A stretch of DNA of 64,000 nucleotides from Lucinisca nassula (Eukaryota > Mollusca > Bivalvia > Lucinida > Lucinidae). Positions 30,971-41,390 of the stretch are shown one piece after another. Numbering within the stretch: the first letter of the stretch is position 1; each line of letters begins with the position of its first letter. Below the pieces are notes generated by a model. That model was not told where the DNA came from. It did not search any database and saw only the letters and a program-made list of their open reading frames with translations. The position numbers and the translations under genes are program-made. The stretch covers positions 148,910,675-148,974,674 of the forward strand of contig OY757010.1 in NCBI GenBank assembly GCA_963580285.1. The letters are read 5' to 3'.

Positions 30971-31360
30971 ACCTACTTACTTGTACAGGTAGGAATCTGC
31001 GCTTTTTGGCCATTGGGGCTCTGCTCTTATGGACATACGTATATAGTTTCTCACAGGTCTGAAGGGGAGCCACATTAATGAAGTTTTGATCTATGTATAT
31101 TTTTCTTTCTTATGATAGAATACTTATCACGACTTGCATTATCACCATTTCTTTATAAATAGGGGATTTAATTCCCTGTGACCATTCATCAGGAACAATG
31201 CCTTGTGAACTCAGAGCGCATTTTTATATTTTCAGAACATTTCAAAAATTGATTCAAAATTAAGCCAGAAATACAAGCAAACCTAATTTGAGAACTCCTG
31301 ATTTTTAGTGTTCATCTAAAGTTTGTATCTTTAAAAACCACATCTTGTTGATTCTGAATA

Positions 31361-31706
31361 CAGTAGAACTTCGATGGCTCGAACACCGATAGCTCGTTTA
31401 CCACGGATGTGTCGAACCCGTTCTTGAGCCCCTAGCGAAATCCTCTACATAGGAAATAGTGGGGGATAATTAAGGAGATTTTAGTCTTTTAACTTGCAAA
31501 TGTATGCTGTGTGTACTCATTAGAATCGCCTCGATGAGGCGATTCTAATGAATACACACAGCATAAATTTTCATTATAGAACACTGAAAATATGTCTAAA
31601 AGTATCTCGTTATGCCTCCTGACAGTAACCGCAGTGGCTCGAACTACCCCTGTCTCGAACAGATTTTCGAGGTCCCAAAGGTGTTCGAGCCATTGAAGTT
31701 CGACTG
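31361..31706 (+). mobile_element. PM3 palindromic MITE, complete
   Basis: Inverted ends CAGTAGAACTTCGATGGCTC and CAGTCGAACTTCAATGGCTC (inverted), with TA at 31359-31360 and 31707-31708. The central ~65 bp palindrome has arms TGTGTGTACTCATTAGAATC around GCCTCGATGAGGC. Confidence 0.93.
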
Positions 31707-31941
31707 TATATTAATCTTGTCTCGCCTTGCGATATCCGTAAACCTAACTAAACTATCGGGCAACAGACAGATGATGATCTGACCAGCAATAACTACTGTT
31801 CGGAAGATGCAGATGAAATGGAAGCAATGTACAGTCAGACTGTATAAGTCTCGACTTGACATTGCACAAACATGCCTATCCAATAAACCGTAAACTTTAC
31901 AGGTATCAAAGATTGAAAAAAAAAATAGATGAATAGTATTG

Positions 31942-32151
31942 TAGAGTAATATTCCGCTATTAAGACCACCTAAAATTTTGAATAATTCTGCTTTAAAAAG
32001 CTTATTTAGTTGGTTGCAGTTATTCTTTCTTTGTGTTTTCTGCATACCGTGTCTTCTGGTCAGAGACCACCTTTGGGACTGTTCAAAAGTGGTCTTAAAG
32101 ACCACTTTTGAACAGCCCCAAAGGTGGTCTTAATATAGGAATTTTACTGTA
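31942..32151 (-). mobile_element. MITE-4, copy 3
   Basis: Opposite orientation to the other copies: TAGAGTAATATTCCGCTATT at the left, GGACTGTTCAAAAGTGGTCT hairpin in the right half, and a terminal AGGAATTTTACTGTA. Confidence 0.82.
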
Positions 32152-32347
32152 TTTCCTTATTTCTGCTCGAAGTATAGATTGAGGATTTTCTTGTAAGAGT
32201 GGCACCATAAAGTCATTTCTACTGACTGGCCACAATCTATGTATTGGTTTTTACTGTATAAATTGGAAAGTAGGATTTACCAGTGTCTTTAACGCATATG
32301 CTATATGGTATTATGAAGTTTACCAAGTTCCTAGCACTGGTGAGGGA

Positions 32348-32633
32348 TTTTTTTTTTTGATTTGTGGTTTAACGTCCCCGTCAACACTGTAAAGGGCATT
32401 TTGGAGATGTTGCTTCCAATTTTTTGGGACTTTTACCCGACATTGAGATGAAATGATATCTCAAGCCCTGTCGCCCAATAAAACCAATAGGGTTTATAAG
32501 CATGGACGGGCCGACTCGTACCGCTTTACCTGGGCAGGCTTAGATGCTGTAAGCGGTTTACCGGTACTCGTGTGCGGGTCGGTTTCAGCTCTGCAGCCCA
32601 TATATTTCTTCAAGCCCCGATGGGCGGGGGCCA
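32348..32633 (-). mobile_element. R1 inserted in the non-LTR element
   Basis: From the poly-T and GATTTGTGGTTTAACG to CCCGATGGGCGGGGGCC. Target duplication ACTGGTGA(G/A)GGA lies at 32336-32347 and 32634-32645. Removing it joins ALV to KEFPDG in frame. Confidence 0.9.
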
Positions 32634-33459
32634 ACTGGTGAAGGAGTTCCCCGACGGTATGCTTGCACAGGTCCAAAATGATCGTGAATTTCTGATCCAT
32701 TCCCTGTGACCAATGGAGTAAAGCAATGTTGTGCACTAGCCCCAACATTGTTCTGTCATGCTCGCAGATGCTTTTCAGGATGGGGACAATGCTATACCTA
32801 TTAGGTATCGCTTTGATGGGAAGCTTTTCAACCATAGAATGTTGCAAGCCAAATCCAAGGTGCTTACAGAGGTGCTAGATTAGTTCCTTTTTGGATGATG
32901 ACACGGCAAAGGGTGCTACAGCTGAAGAGAATATGCAAAAAGGTGTGGGTGTAGATAAAGTATCTGACTCTTGTGACAGCCATGACCTCAATCAGCATAA
33001 AAAAGACTGGGGTGGTCTATCAACCAGCACCTGGCAAGCCTTTCAAGAAGTCCACCATCACAGAGAAAGGTCAAAGACTGAAAGTTGTATATAAGTTCAC
33101 CTATCCTTGGGAGCACACTGTTAAGAACTGTGCATATGGATGATGAAATTCAATGACAGGATGGCCAAAGCTGGTGCAGCATTTGGTCGATAAAGGATCA
33201 ACGTGGAATCAGGCTTGACACAAAGCTGAAAGTCTACAGAGATGTGGTGCTGCCAGCATTTATAATATATGCACGTGATACGTGGACAGCTCACAAACGA
33301 CACACCAAAAGACTGAACCACTTCCATACAAGCTGTCTTAGAAAATTCTTAAAGCTTAAGTGACAAGGCAGGGTTCCAGACAAAGAGGTTCTGAAAAGGG
33401 CAGGGATCAGATTGTGCATTCTGTGAGACTGGCACATTTAAGATGGTCAGGCCATGTTT

Positions 33460-33800
33460 CCAGGATGCCCGAGAATCGGTTGCCAAAGAAAATCCTTTAT
33501 GGAGAATTAGAAACAGGCTAACGCTGTCATGGTGGTCAGAAAAAGCGTAACAAGGACCCCCTCAAAGCTTCCCTCTGGTTCCAGGATGCCTGAGAATCGG
33601 TTGCCAAAGAAAATTCTCTATGGAGACTTAGAAACAGGCTAACGCTGTCATGGTGTTCAAAAGAAGCGTTGCAAGGACACCCTCAAAGCTTCTCTCTGGT
33701 TCCAGGATGCCTGAGAATCGGTTGCCAAAGAAATTCCTCTATGGAGGCTTAGAAACTGCATGGCTAACGCTGCCATGGTGGTCAGAGGACACCCTCAAAA
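33460..33800 (+). repeat. 121 bp tandem triplication inside the retrotransposon
   Basis: CCAGGATGCC(C/T)GAGAATCGG starts at 33460, 33581 and 33702. 121 is not a multiple of three, so the triplication breaks the frame. The third unit is shortened at its end. Several substitutions separate the units. Confidence 0.93.
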
Positions 33801-33822
33801 TAGAAGTAGAGGCAATGATCAG

Positions 33823-34082
33823 GAATCGATACAATTAACCCACAGCTCCCATCAGAGACGCCAAAGGGAAAGAAACACAAACACGAAGCAACAGACCCAA
33901 ATGGAAACACCAACATCGGAAAGCCAAGAGGGCAGTCACTTTCCCACAAATGGCCAAAAGGCTATCCAAAATAAAATAATATAAGCGACACAAACACCTA
34001 AAGACAAACCATAACAAAAATAACCGCGACAGAAGAACCGCCTTGGAACGGTCAGCGGAAACGAATTCCACTAGGGGGGGGG
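33823..34082 (+). repeat. R4 dispersed repeat inserted in the retrotransposon
   Basis: From TAGAAGTAGAGGCAATGATC (from about 33799) through AGAAACACAAACACGAAGC and GAAGAACCGCCTTGGAACG to a run of about 15 G. The retrotransposon frame stops at ACCCTCAAA and resumes at TCAAAGCCTCAAGG. Shared TCAAA may be a short target duplication. Confidence 0.75.
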
Positions 34083-34386
34083 GGGGGGTCAAAGCCTCAA
34101 GGATGTCAACAAACCACCAGAGTCGTGGGAACACATTACACACGACCGAGAAAAGTGGCGATGCCTCATCAGAAGGGGTGCTAGTGAATACGAGGCAAAA
34201 CGAATCAGTGTAGCTGAGCAGAAACGCGCACAGCGCAAAGCTAGAGCTAAGGCATCACCAACAGAGCTGTCTTCCTCTAACCTCTGTTGCTATATCTGCA
34301 ACAGACAGTTCAGAATCAGCCAGACATTAGCATTTAGATTGGTCGCTGTCAGTAATGACAGACGCCTATGCTTGTTGTATTGGTGA

Positions 34387-34695
34387 AATTGCGATGTTGG
34401 TTATTTCTATATGCATTACAAAGACAATAAACAGTGTTGTTCTCTCTTTTAAGATAAAATTTAAAATACACAACAGACTAAGTTGCTAAGAAGTCCCAGT
34501 TCGGTGACTCAAGTATCACATATCAAACAACTTCATCTTGAAAGAGACGTTTATTAGTCACCCCCTATATTTATTGCGTTGTAGCATATTGACCTGATAA
34601 ACATATGCTATCTCAGGACAAGTGGGCTTTATCAGGTCAAAGTGACATTGCACTTCTTAGAACTGGACTGCTGGAAAGAACCAGTGCTTCAGCTG
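34387..34695. other. Spacer with a GACCTGATAAA inverted repeat
   Basis: GACCTGATAAA near 34590 and TTTATCAGGTC near 34630 form a small hairpin. No gene. Confidence 0.5.
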
Positions 34696-35490
34696 AAGTG
34701 CACGACCGGCCGGATGCTTTTAGCTTTATTAGTGCTACCATATATGGGTATGGCGGCCATTTTGGTCATGTGACCTGGACCTAAAACGGTTCCCCCAATA
34801 AATGCGCCTTATCGTAAGGAGCAAAAATATATCTTATACTTTAGTACTGTATTCTGAATCGTTTGCAGGATAAAATGCATTCTCACATTTTCCAATACAA
34901 AAGCATATGTGTCAAAGTTTGACCTAGGCACAAAGAAGGTCAAGGTCAACCCAGGGTCACCATTTTAGAAATTTATGATGGGCCTACGTCCCAGATGCCA
35001 TTTATCAAGTTTCGTGGAAATCTGCCCAGTGGTTCTGGAGGAGACTATTTTTGAAGGATTTTTACCATATATGGCTTGGCGGCCATTTTGGTCATGTGAC
35101 CTGGACCCCATGAGCAAATTTTGTTTTCCCCCATCCCATAGAAGCTCCATATGAAATTTGACTTCAATCGGCCCAACGGTTTCCGAGGAGAAGCAGTTCG
35201 AAATTTTTCACATTTTTCGCCTCTGCGAGGCTATACTTAATGGAATATAATATTTCGCAAGTTCATTGGTTAGATCTCATTGATATCTATCAGTATGCCA
35301 AAAAATGTTTAAATATTCCAAGCGGTTAAGTCACTATCACCAATTTTCACAAACGGGTTACGAACGGACAGACAGACTGACAGACTGACAGAATGACCGA
35401 TTGGCCGAATGACAGAATGACACGGTGATTTTAGGGCACTCTTAGAAAATCAACCGACTTCAGTCGGTCGCTTTTTCTGCGGGTCGTGCA
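34696..35490. mobile_element. Tandem-unit repeat element with short terminal inverted repeat
   Basis: Edges GTGCACGACC and GGGTCGTGCA are inverted. Two units share CCATATATGG and a GGCGGCCATTTTGGTCATGT block, with AAGGTCAAGGTCAACCCAGG between. Near the right end a hairpin CCGACTTCAGTCGG is followed by TCGCTTTTTCTGCGG. Related units occur at 46096-46400. Confidence 0.5.
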
Positions 35491-35554
35491 ATTGGCAAAA
35501 TGTAAGTGTATAATGGGATAAACTGATAAATAGAATACCAGATTCGTGTCATTT

Positions 35555-35665
35555 GATATCAAGTTTATCAAGCTCGGCTACGAGAACGCATGTAGAATCG
35601 CTCGGCAAGCCTCGCGATTCTACAAGCGATCTCGAAGCCTTGCCTGATAAACTTGATATAGAGTA
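35555..35665. repeat. ~105 bp foldback palindrome
   Basis: TGATATCAAGTTTATCA on the left and TGATAAACTTGATATA on the right pair. Inside, GTAGAATCGC pairs with GCGATTCTAC and CGAGA with CTCG. The core is CpG-rich. Open frames on both strands here are palindrome artefacts. Confidence 0.85.
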
Positions 35666-35715
35666 TTTTGGGGGCTCCAGTAACTTTTTAACAAAATCAT
35701 TTAAAACGATTCTGA

Positions 35716-36033
35716 TTTGTTTGTTTGATTTGAGGTTTAACGTCCCCGTCAACACTGTATAGGTCATTTTGGAGACGATGCTTCCACTTTTTGTGGGATT
35801 TTAACCCAACATTGAGCTGAAATGACATCTCAAGCCCTGTCGCCCGATGAAACCAATAGAGTTTATAAGCATGGACGATCCGACTCGCACCAATTTGCCT
35901 GGACAGGCTTAAATCCTCTTAGCTATTTCTGTCTTTCATCTTAAGTACTTGTGTGCGGGTCGGTTTCAGCTCTGTGTGGAAGCATCATGCAGCCCATCTA
36001 TTTCTTCAAGCCCCAATGGGCAGGGGCCAGAGA
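35716..36033 (-). mobile_element. R1 with 13 bp target duplication and a foreign patch
   Basis: AAAACGATTCTGA flanks it at 35703-35715 and 36034-36046. The normal AGCGGTTTACCAGTAC block is replaced by GCTATTTCTGTCTTTCATCT plus TAAGTAC, which matches single-copy DNA at about 36380-36407. Confidence 0.9.
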
Positions 36034-36046
36034 AAAACGATTCTGA

Positions 36047-36643
36047 ACGGTCCAAAGTTAGATCTTTTTACCTTTTTAAAGTTTGGGTTTTACATGTAAG
36101 CTATATGATCGAATAAATAATGTTTTGCACAGACTGAATTCTGTCATCACACCCAAAAATTACATTTTTGTCCCCCCTTTCGAGGTACAGGTCACTTAAT
36201 ATGGAAACAAACTGCGACAGGAAGAATGGGATTCCCCTACGGCGATCGTTTTTATTTTATTTTATTTTTATTTTTTGGGGTGGGTGGGGGTGGGGGAGTG
36301 GTTATTTCACTGTTAACAAGACACGTAGTGAAAGTTGACGATGTTTTAACCACCTATTAACCGATTTTCTGCTTGTGTTCGCTATTTCTGTCTTTCATCT
36401 TAAGTACTGTCTCTAAGCAAGCTCCAATAGGTACCTTTTTGAGAACAGCCTTTGGTACTCAGATCTTAACATTACCAAAATGCATCAATCTAAATGAACG
36501 AAAAGGTTCTCTTTTTTATCCTAATCATTGATTTAAATACTCTGCTGTTTCAGATGATGTATTAACATCTTGTCATGACCTCTTGAATAATGTCATCTGT
36601 ATTTTACAAACTAGAGACAACTCCTCAAATATCTGGTTAACAC
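36047..36643. other. Spacer, no gene recognised
   Basis: Contains a GGGGTGGGTGGGGGTGGGGG run near 36278, able to form a G-quadruplex in principle, and the source of the R1 patch near 36380. Confidence 0.45.
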
Positions 36644-36714
36644 CATCACGAAAACACGCCTATATAATTTTAGCAGGTAGAAGAAAGCGTTTTATTTAAA
36701 GACTGTCTTTAAAT

Positions 36715-37090
36715 TTAAAGTAGAAGTAAAACAAAGATCAGGAATTGATACAATTAACTTACTCCACCCATAAAAGACACCAAAGGGAAAGAAATACAAA
36801 CATTAAGCGACCAGACCATAATGGAAACCTAAACAAAGGAAGGCCATAAGGACAGTTACTTTCCCACAAAATGGCCGTATGGCCATCCAAAATTAAAAGA
36901 CACAAGTGATACACACAGTAAGTAACAAACAACAACATAAATAAATCGCCACAGAAGAGCCGCCTTGGAACGGTCAGTGGAAGATTTCCACTGGGGGGCT
37001 TAAATCGATTTTACGTGGCCACAATCCTCGCCCTTACTTCCGCCGCGATTTGGACAAATAATTTGTTTAGTCCGCATGAAGGCCTCCTAA
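36715..37090 (+). repeat. R4 dispersed repeat
   Basis: Blocks AGTAGAAGTAAAACAAAGAT, AGGCCATAAGGACAGTTAC, GAGCCGCCTTGGAACGG and CCTCGCCCTTACTTCCG. A 31 bp inverted pair (AGGTAGAAGAAAGCGTTTTA at about 36676 and its complement near 37100-37130) brackets it. Confidence 0.7.
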
Positions 37091-37284
37091 CTCATCAGTC
37101 TTTAAATAAAACGCTTTCTTCTACCTGTTTAGAGTGTGTGAACTTGGCTTGGGATTCGCGGCTTGGAATATCGATTTTGCCTAACATTCACCAATATTTT
37201 ACTAAACGAGTACTTTACTACTACGGAATAAATCGAATTCCAAACTCCATACTCCAAACTCCAAGCCAACTTCATACACTTATG

Positions 37285-37342
37285 CCCGTCTCCATATGAC
37301 CTTAGCTGTTGGTGGGACGTAAAACTTAAACACTCCTACACT
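37285..37342 (+). mobile_element. SINE-A tail fragment
   Basis: GCCCGTCTCCATATGACC, then TTAGCTGTTGGTGGGACGTA and AAACTTAAACACTCC, the SINE-A 3' module. Directly upstream is a short AACTCCA repeat rather than a tRNA-like head. Confidence 0.7.
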
Positions 37343-37620
37343 TATAATTTTAACCCCATTGAACTCGATTTTTATATTGTAAAACTGGGGTTTACAGGGG
37401 TAAACCTTATTTTTCTTATTTCTGCTCTAAAATATAGATTGTGTAACTCGTTAGAACCGAGGCGGTTCTAACGAGTACTCACAATCTATATTTCCAGCAG
37501 AAATAAGACAAGTATCAATTTTTCATCTTAAAATTTTCGTTTTTTTCGGCGGTAAAGTTTACCATGTTTTTGTATAGGCGTGTTTTCGTAATGGCGTCCA
37601 TGCAATTCAGAGCTCTGTAA

Positions 37621-38040
37621 CCTCCACTTATATATCGTGGGCACTCGTTAGAACCATCTCACTGTGAGGTGGTTCTAACGAGTATTGTTTGATTTTAGGT
37701 TTAACGTCCCCGTCAACACTGTAAAGGTCATTTTGGAGACGCTACTTCCAATTTTGTGGGACTTTTACCCGGCATTGAGATGAAATGACTTCTCAAGCCC
37801 TGCCGCCCAATGAAACCAATAGGGTCTATAAGCATGGACGGATCCGACTCGCACCGCTTTGCCTGGGCAGGCCTAGTTCCTCTAAGCGGTTTACCAGTAC
37901 TCGTGTGCGGGTCGGATTCAGCTCTGCGTGGAAGCATCATGCAGCCCATTTATTTCTTCAAGCCCCGATGGGCGGGGGCCGGCACCCACAATCTATGTTT
38001 GGAGTAGAAATAGGAAAAATATTACAATTATTTACGAGTA
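37621..38040. mobile_element. Diverged palindromic MITE split by R1
   Basis: Palindrome arms GGGCACTCGTTAGAACCATC and GATGGTTCTAACGAGT-like sequence at 37637-37684, continuing after R1 with CACCCACAATCTATG and TAGAAATAGGAAAAATATTA. R1 (37684-37981, minus) is essentially full length. Confidence 0.75.
37684..37981 (-). mobile_element. R1, full length
   Basis: From TTGTTTGATTTTAGGTTTAA to GATGGGCGGGGGCCGG. Inserted just inside the right arm of the palindrome. Confidence 0.88.
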
Positions 38041-38244
38041 TCTGAAACATGCAACCTCTGTAAAAAAGATATTATTTTAACATTTTAAAATACTGGTGTG
38101 CTTGTGTAATCAAATACCAGTGCAGCAGTGATGTTACACGGTAGACAGTTTTATTCTGACCTGACATCTTGAAAATGGTCATCAATGTAAGCCTGCTCTT
38201 CATATACATATATCAGTTTTGCTGTACTGATTTTTAAACACGCC

Positions 38245-38385
38245 AGCCTGGGTGACGTCTCACTGGTGATCAATAGGCCGCGGGTTCGATCCGCAACATT
38301 CTTTCGTCGAGATTGATTCTACGGTCATTCGTTACAAACTTCTTTCTGGCGAAAGGGTAAACCTTCCGAGGAATAGTGTGGTTAG
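38245..38385 (+). mobile_element. SINE-B, head and middle only
   Basis: B-box GGGTTCGATCC followed by GCAACATTCTTTCGTCGAGA and CTACGGTCATTCG. Cut before the tail by the mariner start at 38389. Confidence 0.65.
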
Positions 38386-38388
38386 GTA

Positions 38389-39900
38389 CGAGGGCGAGTC
38401 AATGAAAAACCAGTCTTAACTCATCTCTGGGTGAGATCAATCTCTTCTTTTTTTCCGATGCAATCGCCGTCTAGAATGATTCACCTAGACCAACGCTGTT
38501 CCAGTGCCATCACCCCAGAACTGAAGAAGCCAGGGTCCTTGTCTCCTACCAACGCCTAAACTGCCACCAGGAATTCTTCTTTGGACCGGAAATGACGTCC
38601 ACTGATATCCCTTTTGAAGTTTGGGAATAGCAAATAGTCTCTAGGAGCTAAGTCCGGCGAATAGGCGGGATGCGGTATTAGCTCGTACCCATTTCGCTCA
38701 ATAGCATCCATTGCAATTTTGCAAGTGTGTACTTGCATTCTTGCATTGTCCTGTTGAAGCAGAATCCCTTTGGAGAGTTTACCTCGACGTTTTTCACGGA
38801 TCGCAGTTCTCAGTTGGTCGAGCAATTTGCATAATACGCACCTGTTATTGTACTTTTCTTTGCTAGAAAGTCCAACATAAAACGCCCTTTGCGTCTCAAA
38901 ATACAGTTGCCATCACCTTGACACCAGATGGCTGCGTTTTGAACGTCTTTGACTTCGGAGACCCCGGCCCTACCCACTGGCGACGTTGAGTTTTATTCTC
39001 TGGCTCATAATAATGGACCCAGGTCTCATCTACAGTCATCAGACGTGAAAGAAAATCATCTTCCTTTGACCTAAACCGCTTCGACAATGCGCTGCATACT
39101 GATGCTCTGGTTGCCATTTGCTCGTCGCAGGGGTTTTTGGACCCAACGGGCTGTTAGCTTGTGTATACCCAAGCGGTCATGTAAAATTGTTTGTTAAATG
39201 TGTGGGTTTTTTTTAGGTTTAACGTCCCAGTCAACACTGTATAGGTCATTTGGAGACGTTGCTTCCAATTTTGTGGGAATTTTACCCGACACTGAGATGA
39301 AATGACATCTCAAGGCTTGTTGCCCAATGGAACCAATAGGGTTTATTAGCATGGACGACTCGCACCGCTTTGCCTGGGTAGGCTTAGATCCTCTAAGCGG
39401 TTTACCAGTACTCGTTTGTGGTCGGTTTCAGCTCTGCGTTGAAGCACCATGCAGCCCATCTATTTCTTCAAGCCCCGATGGGCGGGGACCGAGTGAAATG
39501 TGTAATGCATTAGCTATTTCTTCCACCTTCCAGAATTTAACGTGTGCATTCACCTTCTTTGCATTATCTGCTGGTTCCTAGTCTGAAGGTTATCGGTGTT
39601 GGAAAACAGGTAACCAGACCACACCCTGGCCTTAAAACGTCAGGGGAGGTCTGGTTACCTGTTCTTCCAATATTGACAATGTGCAAGCTGGGAGCCAGCA
39701 AATAAAACAAATATGGTGAATATGATGGTGCAAAAGACCCATAAGCATTGATCAACTCGCATTGTATTTCCTGGTCTGTTTTCCGTTTCAAATACAAGTA
39801 CCGAATTACAGCACGGTACTCGACTTTTGACGAAAAGCTTGCTTTTGCATCGCCGGCTTTTGTCGTTCAATATCTAACGAGTGAATGATACGATAAGGGT
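38389..39900 (-). pseudogene. Second mariner: degraded transposase with an R1 inside
   Basis: The left end, CGAGGGCGAGTCAATGAAAA after TA (38387-38388), is a mariner-type terminus. Its partner at the right is not found. Minus-strand pieces, N to C: EYRAVIRYLYLKRKTDQEIQ (near 39770), EIANALHIS (about 39505-39530), then R1 (39204-39495), QTILHDRLGIHKLTARWV, a frameshift, and MTVDETWVHYYEPENK. After this come QQDNARMQVHTC and HPAYSPDLAPRDYLLFP, then stops before ALVGDKDPGFFSSG. A 6 bp duplication lengthens the Asp-to-Asp spacing, and the DETW, DNA and DY residues persist. It is clearly older than the mariner at 18538. Confidence 0.85.
39204..39495 (-). mobile_element. R1 inserted in the mariner transposase
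   Basis: From GGGTTTTTTTTAGGTTTAAC to CCCGATGGGCGGGGACC. AAATGTGT at 39196-39203 and 39496-39503 is the target duplication. Its removal rejoins the helix-turn-helix coding region. Confidence 0.87.
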
Positions 39901-40008
39901 GCAATTTTGCCATCATGGCTAAAACATGTATTGAAACAAGGCATGAAAATCTTGGTTGTCTCTGTCAGTTGAAAAAGGGATATGCTAGTTACTTATTGAC
40001 TTGCCCAC

Positions 40009-40207
40009 GTTTGTTTGTTTGTTTGATTTGAGGTTTAACGTCCCCGTTAACACTGTAAAGGTCATTTTGGAGACGTTGCTTCCAATTTTGAGGGATTTTT
40101 ACCCGACATTGAGATGAAATGACATCTCAAGCCCTGCCGCCCAATGAAACCCATAGGGTTTATGAGCATGGACGGTCCAACACTCATACCGCTTTCCCTG
40201 GGCAGGC
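40009..40207 (-). mobile_element. R1, 5'-truncated, 11 bp target duplication
   Basis: GACTTGCCCAC at 39998-40008 and 40208-40218. A SINE-B tail remnant (GTAAACTGACCGGCTG) follows at 40213-40290. Confidence 0.88.
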
Positions 40208-40509
40208 GACTTGCCCACATAAACTGTCCACGTAAACTGACCGGCTGCAAATGGCCCAATAAGTGTTGACTCCCGACCAAACAACCAATTGTTTAAGACA
40301 TTGTGCAAGTGCGAATATATTTTTATGCTTTACATATAAAATGTAATGAAATGCAACTGGTCTTATAGAAACAATAGTTTGAATAAGACAGATTGCACAT
40401 TTTTTTAGGTCAGGCGTACTTAATCAAGAACGACAAGAATAGATTACAAGGTTTAGTCTTTGTATGCCAAAAATAGAATATGAGCGCCGTCAAGGGAAAA
40501 TCCAGTCCT

Positions 40510-40790
40510 CATTACGAAAACATGCCTATTCAGATATATTGAAAATTTAGCAGAAAAATTGATTTTTTTTTTGTTTCATTAAAAAAGCGGATATTTTTCA
40601 AATTTCTGCTCGAAGCATAGATTGTGGGAACTCGTTAGAACCGCCTCAGTGAGGCGGTTCTAACGAGTTCTCGCAATCAACGTTTTGAGCAGAAATAAAG
40701 AAAATAATTTATACTCCTGTAAACTCGAGTTTTACTACATAAAAGTGGGGTTTAAGGGGGTCAAATGTTTAATGCGTGTAAAGGATATGC
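40510..40790 (-). mobile_element. PM1-type MITE, diverged
   Basis: Left end CATTACGAAAACATGCCTAT. Palindrome CTCGTTAGAACCGCCTCAGT with its inverse. Right side AGTGGGGTTTAAGGGGGTC, with the terminal repeat lost or diverged. Confidence 0.75.
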
Positions 40791-41390
40791 GATCGGGTTG
40801 ACACAAAACAGCCTGTTCAGCTACAGACACGAACAAGTCTGGAAAGCTGGGTGTTGTAGTATCCTAGCAACAAACACGTAGGTGTTGATCAGACTGCACG
40901 CATGCGCAGACTGATCTGCAGCTTTGTTGTTTGCATATGGTAAATATATAACTTGTAATTGGGGACAGATCCGGTTATTTTAAAGGTGTGCTGTTTGGTC
41001 ATGGTAAGATTTTTTTACAAATATTCTGTACCTTAAGTAAACAGTATTGACCCTCAGTAGATGTCGCATTCTGTGGCATCTGATCAGGGTCCACACTATT
41101 TGCAAATGCCTCAGTTTTGGAGCACTAATTGGGCTAAAATGAAGCACGTAGTTTTTTCAGCAAGTTTGAATAAGATTCATTACATTCTAATTTGATCTTT
41201 CATTTCCGCGTATTCCTATTCTTATTCGCCCAATCGACCTTTTTCTGATAAACCTTTTATGATAGGTCTGCTACAAATCAGATTGTGTACTCATATCTAT
41301 AAGCAAAAAAGGAAGAAAAATAAGATCTGCATTTTTGTATATATTTTGAATATAGTGAGGGTTACAAGGTATCGAATTCGCGGACTTGTA

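Larger units (their letters stand above)
32300..34386 (+). pseudogene. Decayed non-LTR retrotransposon (reverse transcriptase C-terminal half)
   Basis: Reading across frames gives KFTKFLALV, then (after an R1 at 32348-32633) KEFPDGMLAQVQND, a degraded NGVKQ.CVLAPTLF region, an FxDD catalytic motif altered to FLDDDTAKGA, HISVDF/LDTKLKVYRDVVLP and HFHTSCLRKFLKLK. Next come LRWSGHVSRMPENRLPKKIL and a 99-codon open end (SLKDVNKPPESWEHITHDRE, KWRCLIRRGASEYEAKRI) finishing in CCYICNRQF, a zinc-finger remnant whose His residues are lost. It has many stops and frameshifts, a 121 bp triplication and an R4 insertion. The clade is not assigned; the 5' part (endonuclease and early reverse transcriptase) is missing. 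Confidence 0.85.
36644..37593 (+). mobile_element. PM1 interrupted by a ~670 bp composite insertion
   Basis: The left terminus CATCACGAAAACACGCCTAT is cut after 28 bases. The rest resumes at 37343, with palindrome GTTAGAACCGAGGCGGTTCT and end GTATAGGCGTGTTTTCGTAA. TATAATTTTA flanks the insertion at 36663-36672 and 37343-37352. The insert holds R4 (36715-37090) and a SINE-A tail (37285-37342). Confidence 0.8.

Noticed and set aside
32453..32641. Recurrent short peptides such as SHRFAWAGLDPLSGLPV found in many places
   Set aside because: They are translations of R1 repeats in one frame. They differ in length and are broken between copies, so they are not a protein family.
34071..34090. G-run as a regulatory G-quadruplex
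   Set aside because: It is a simple homopolymer at the end of an R4 insertion, and other R4 copies lack it.
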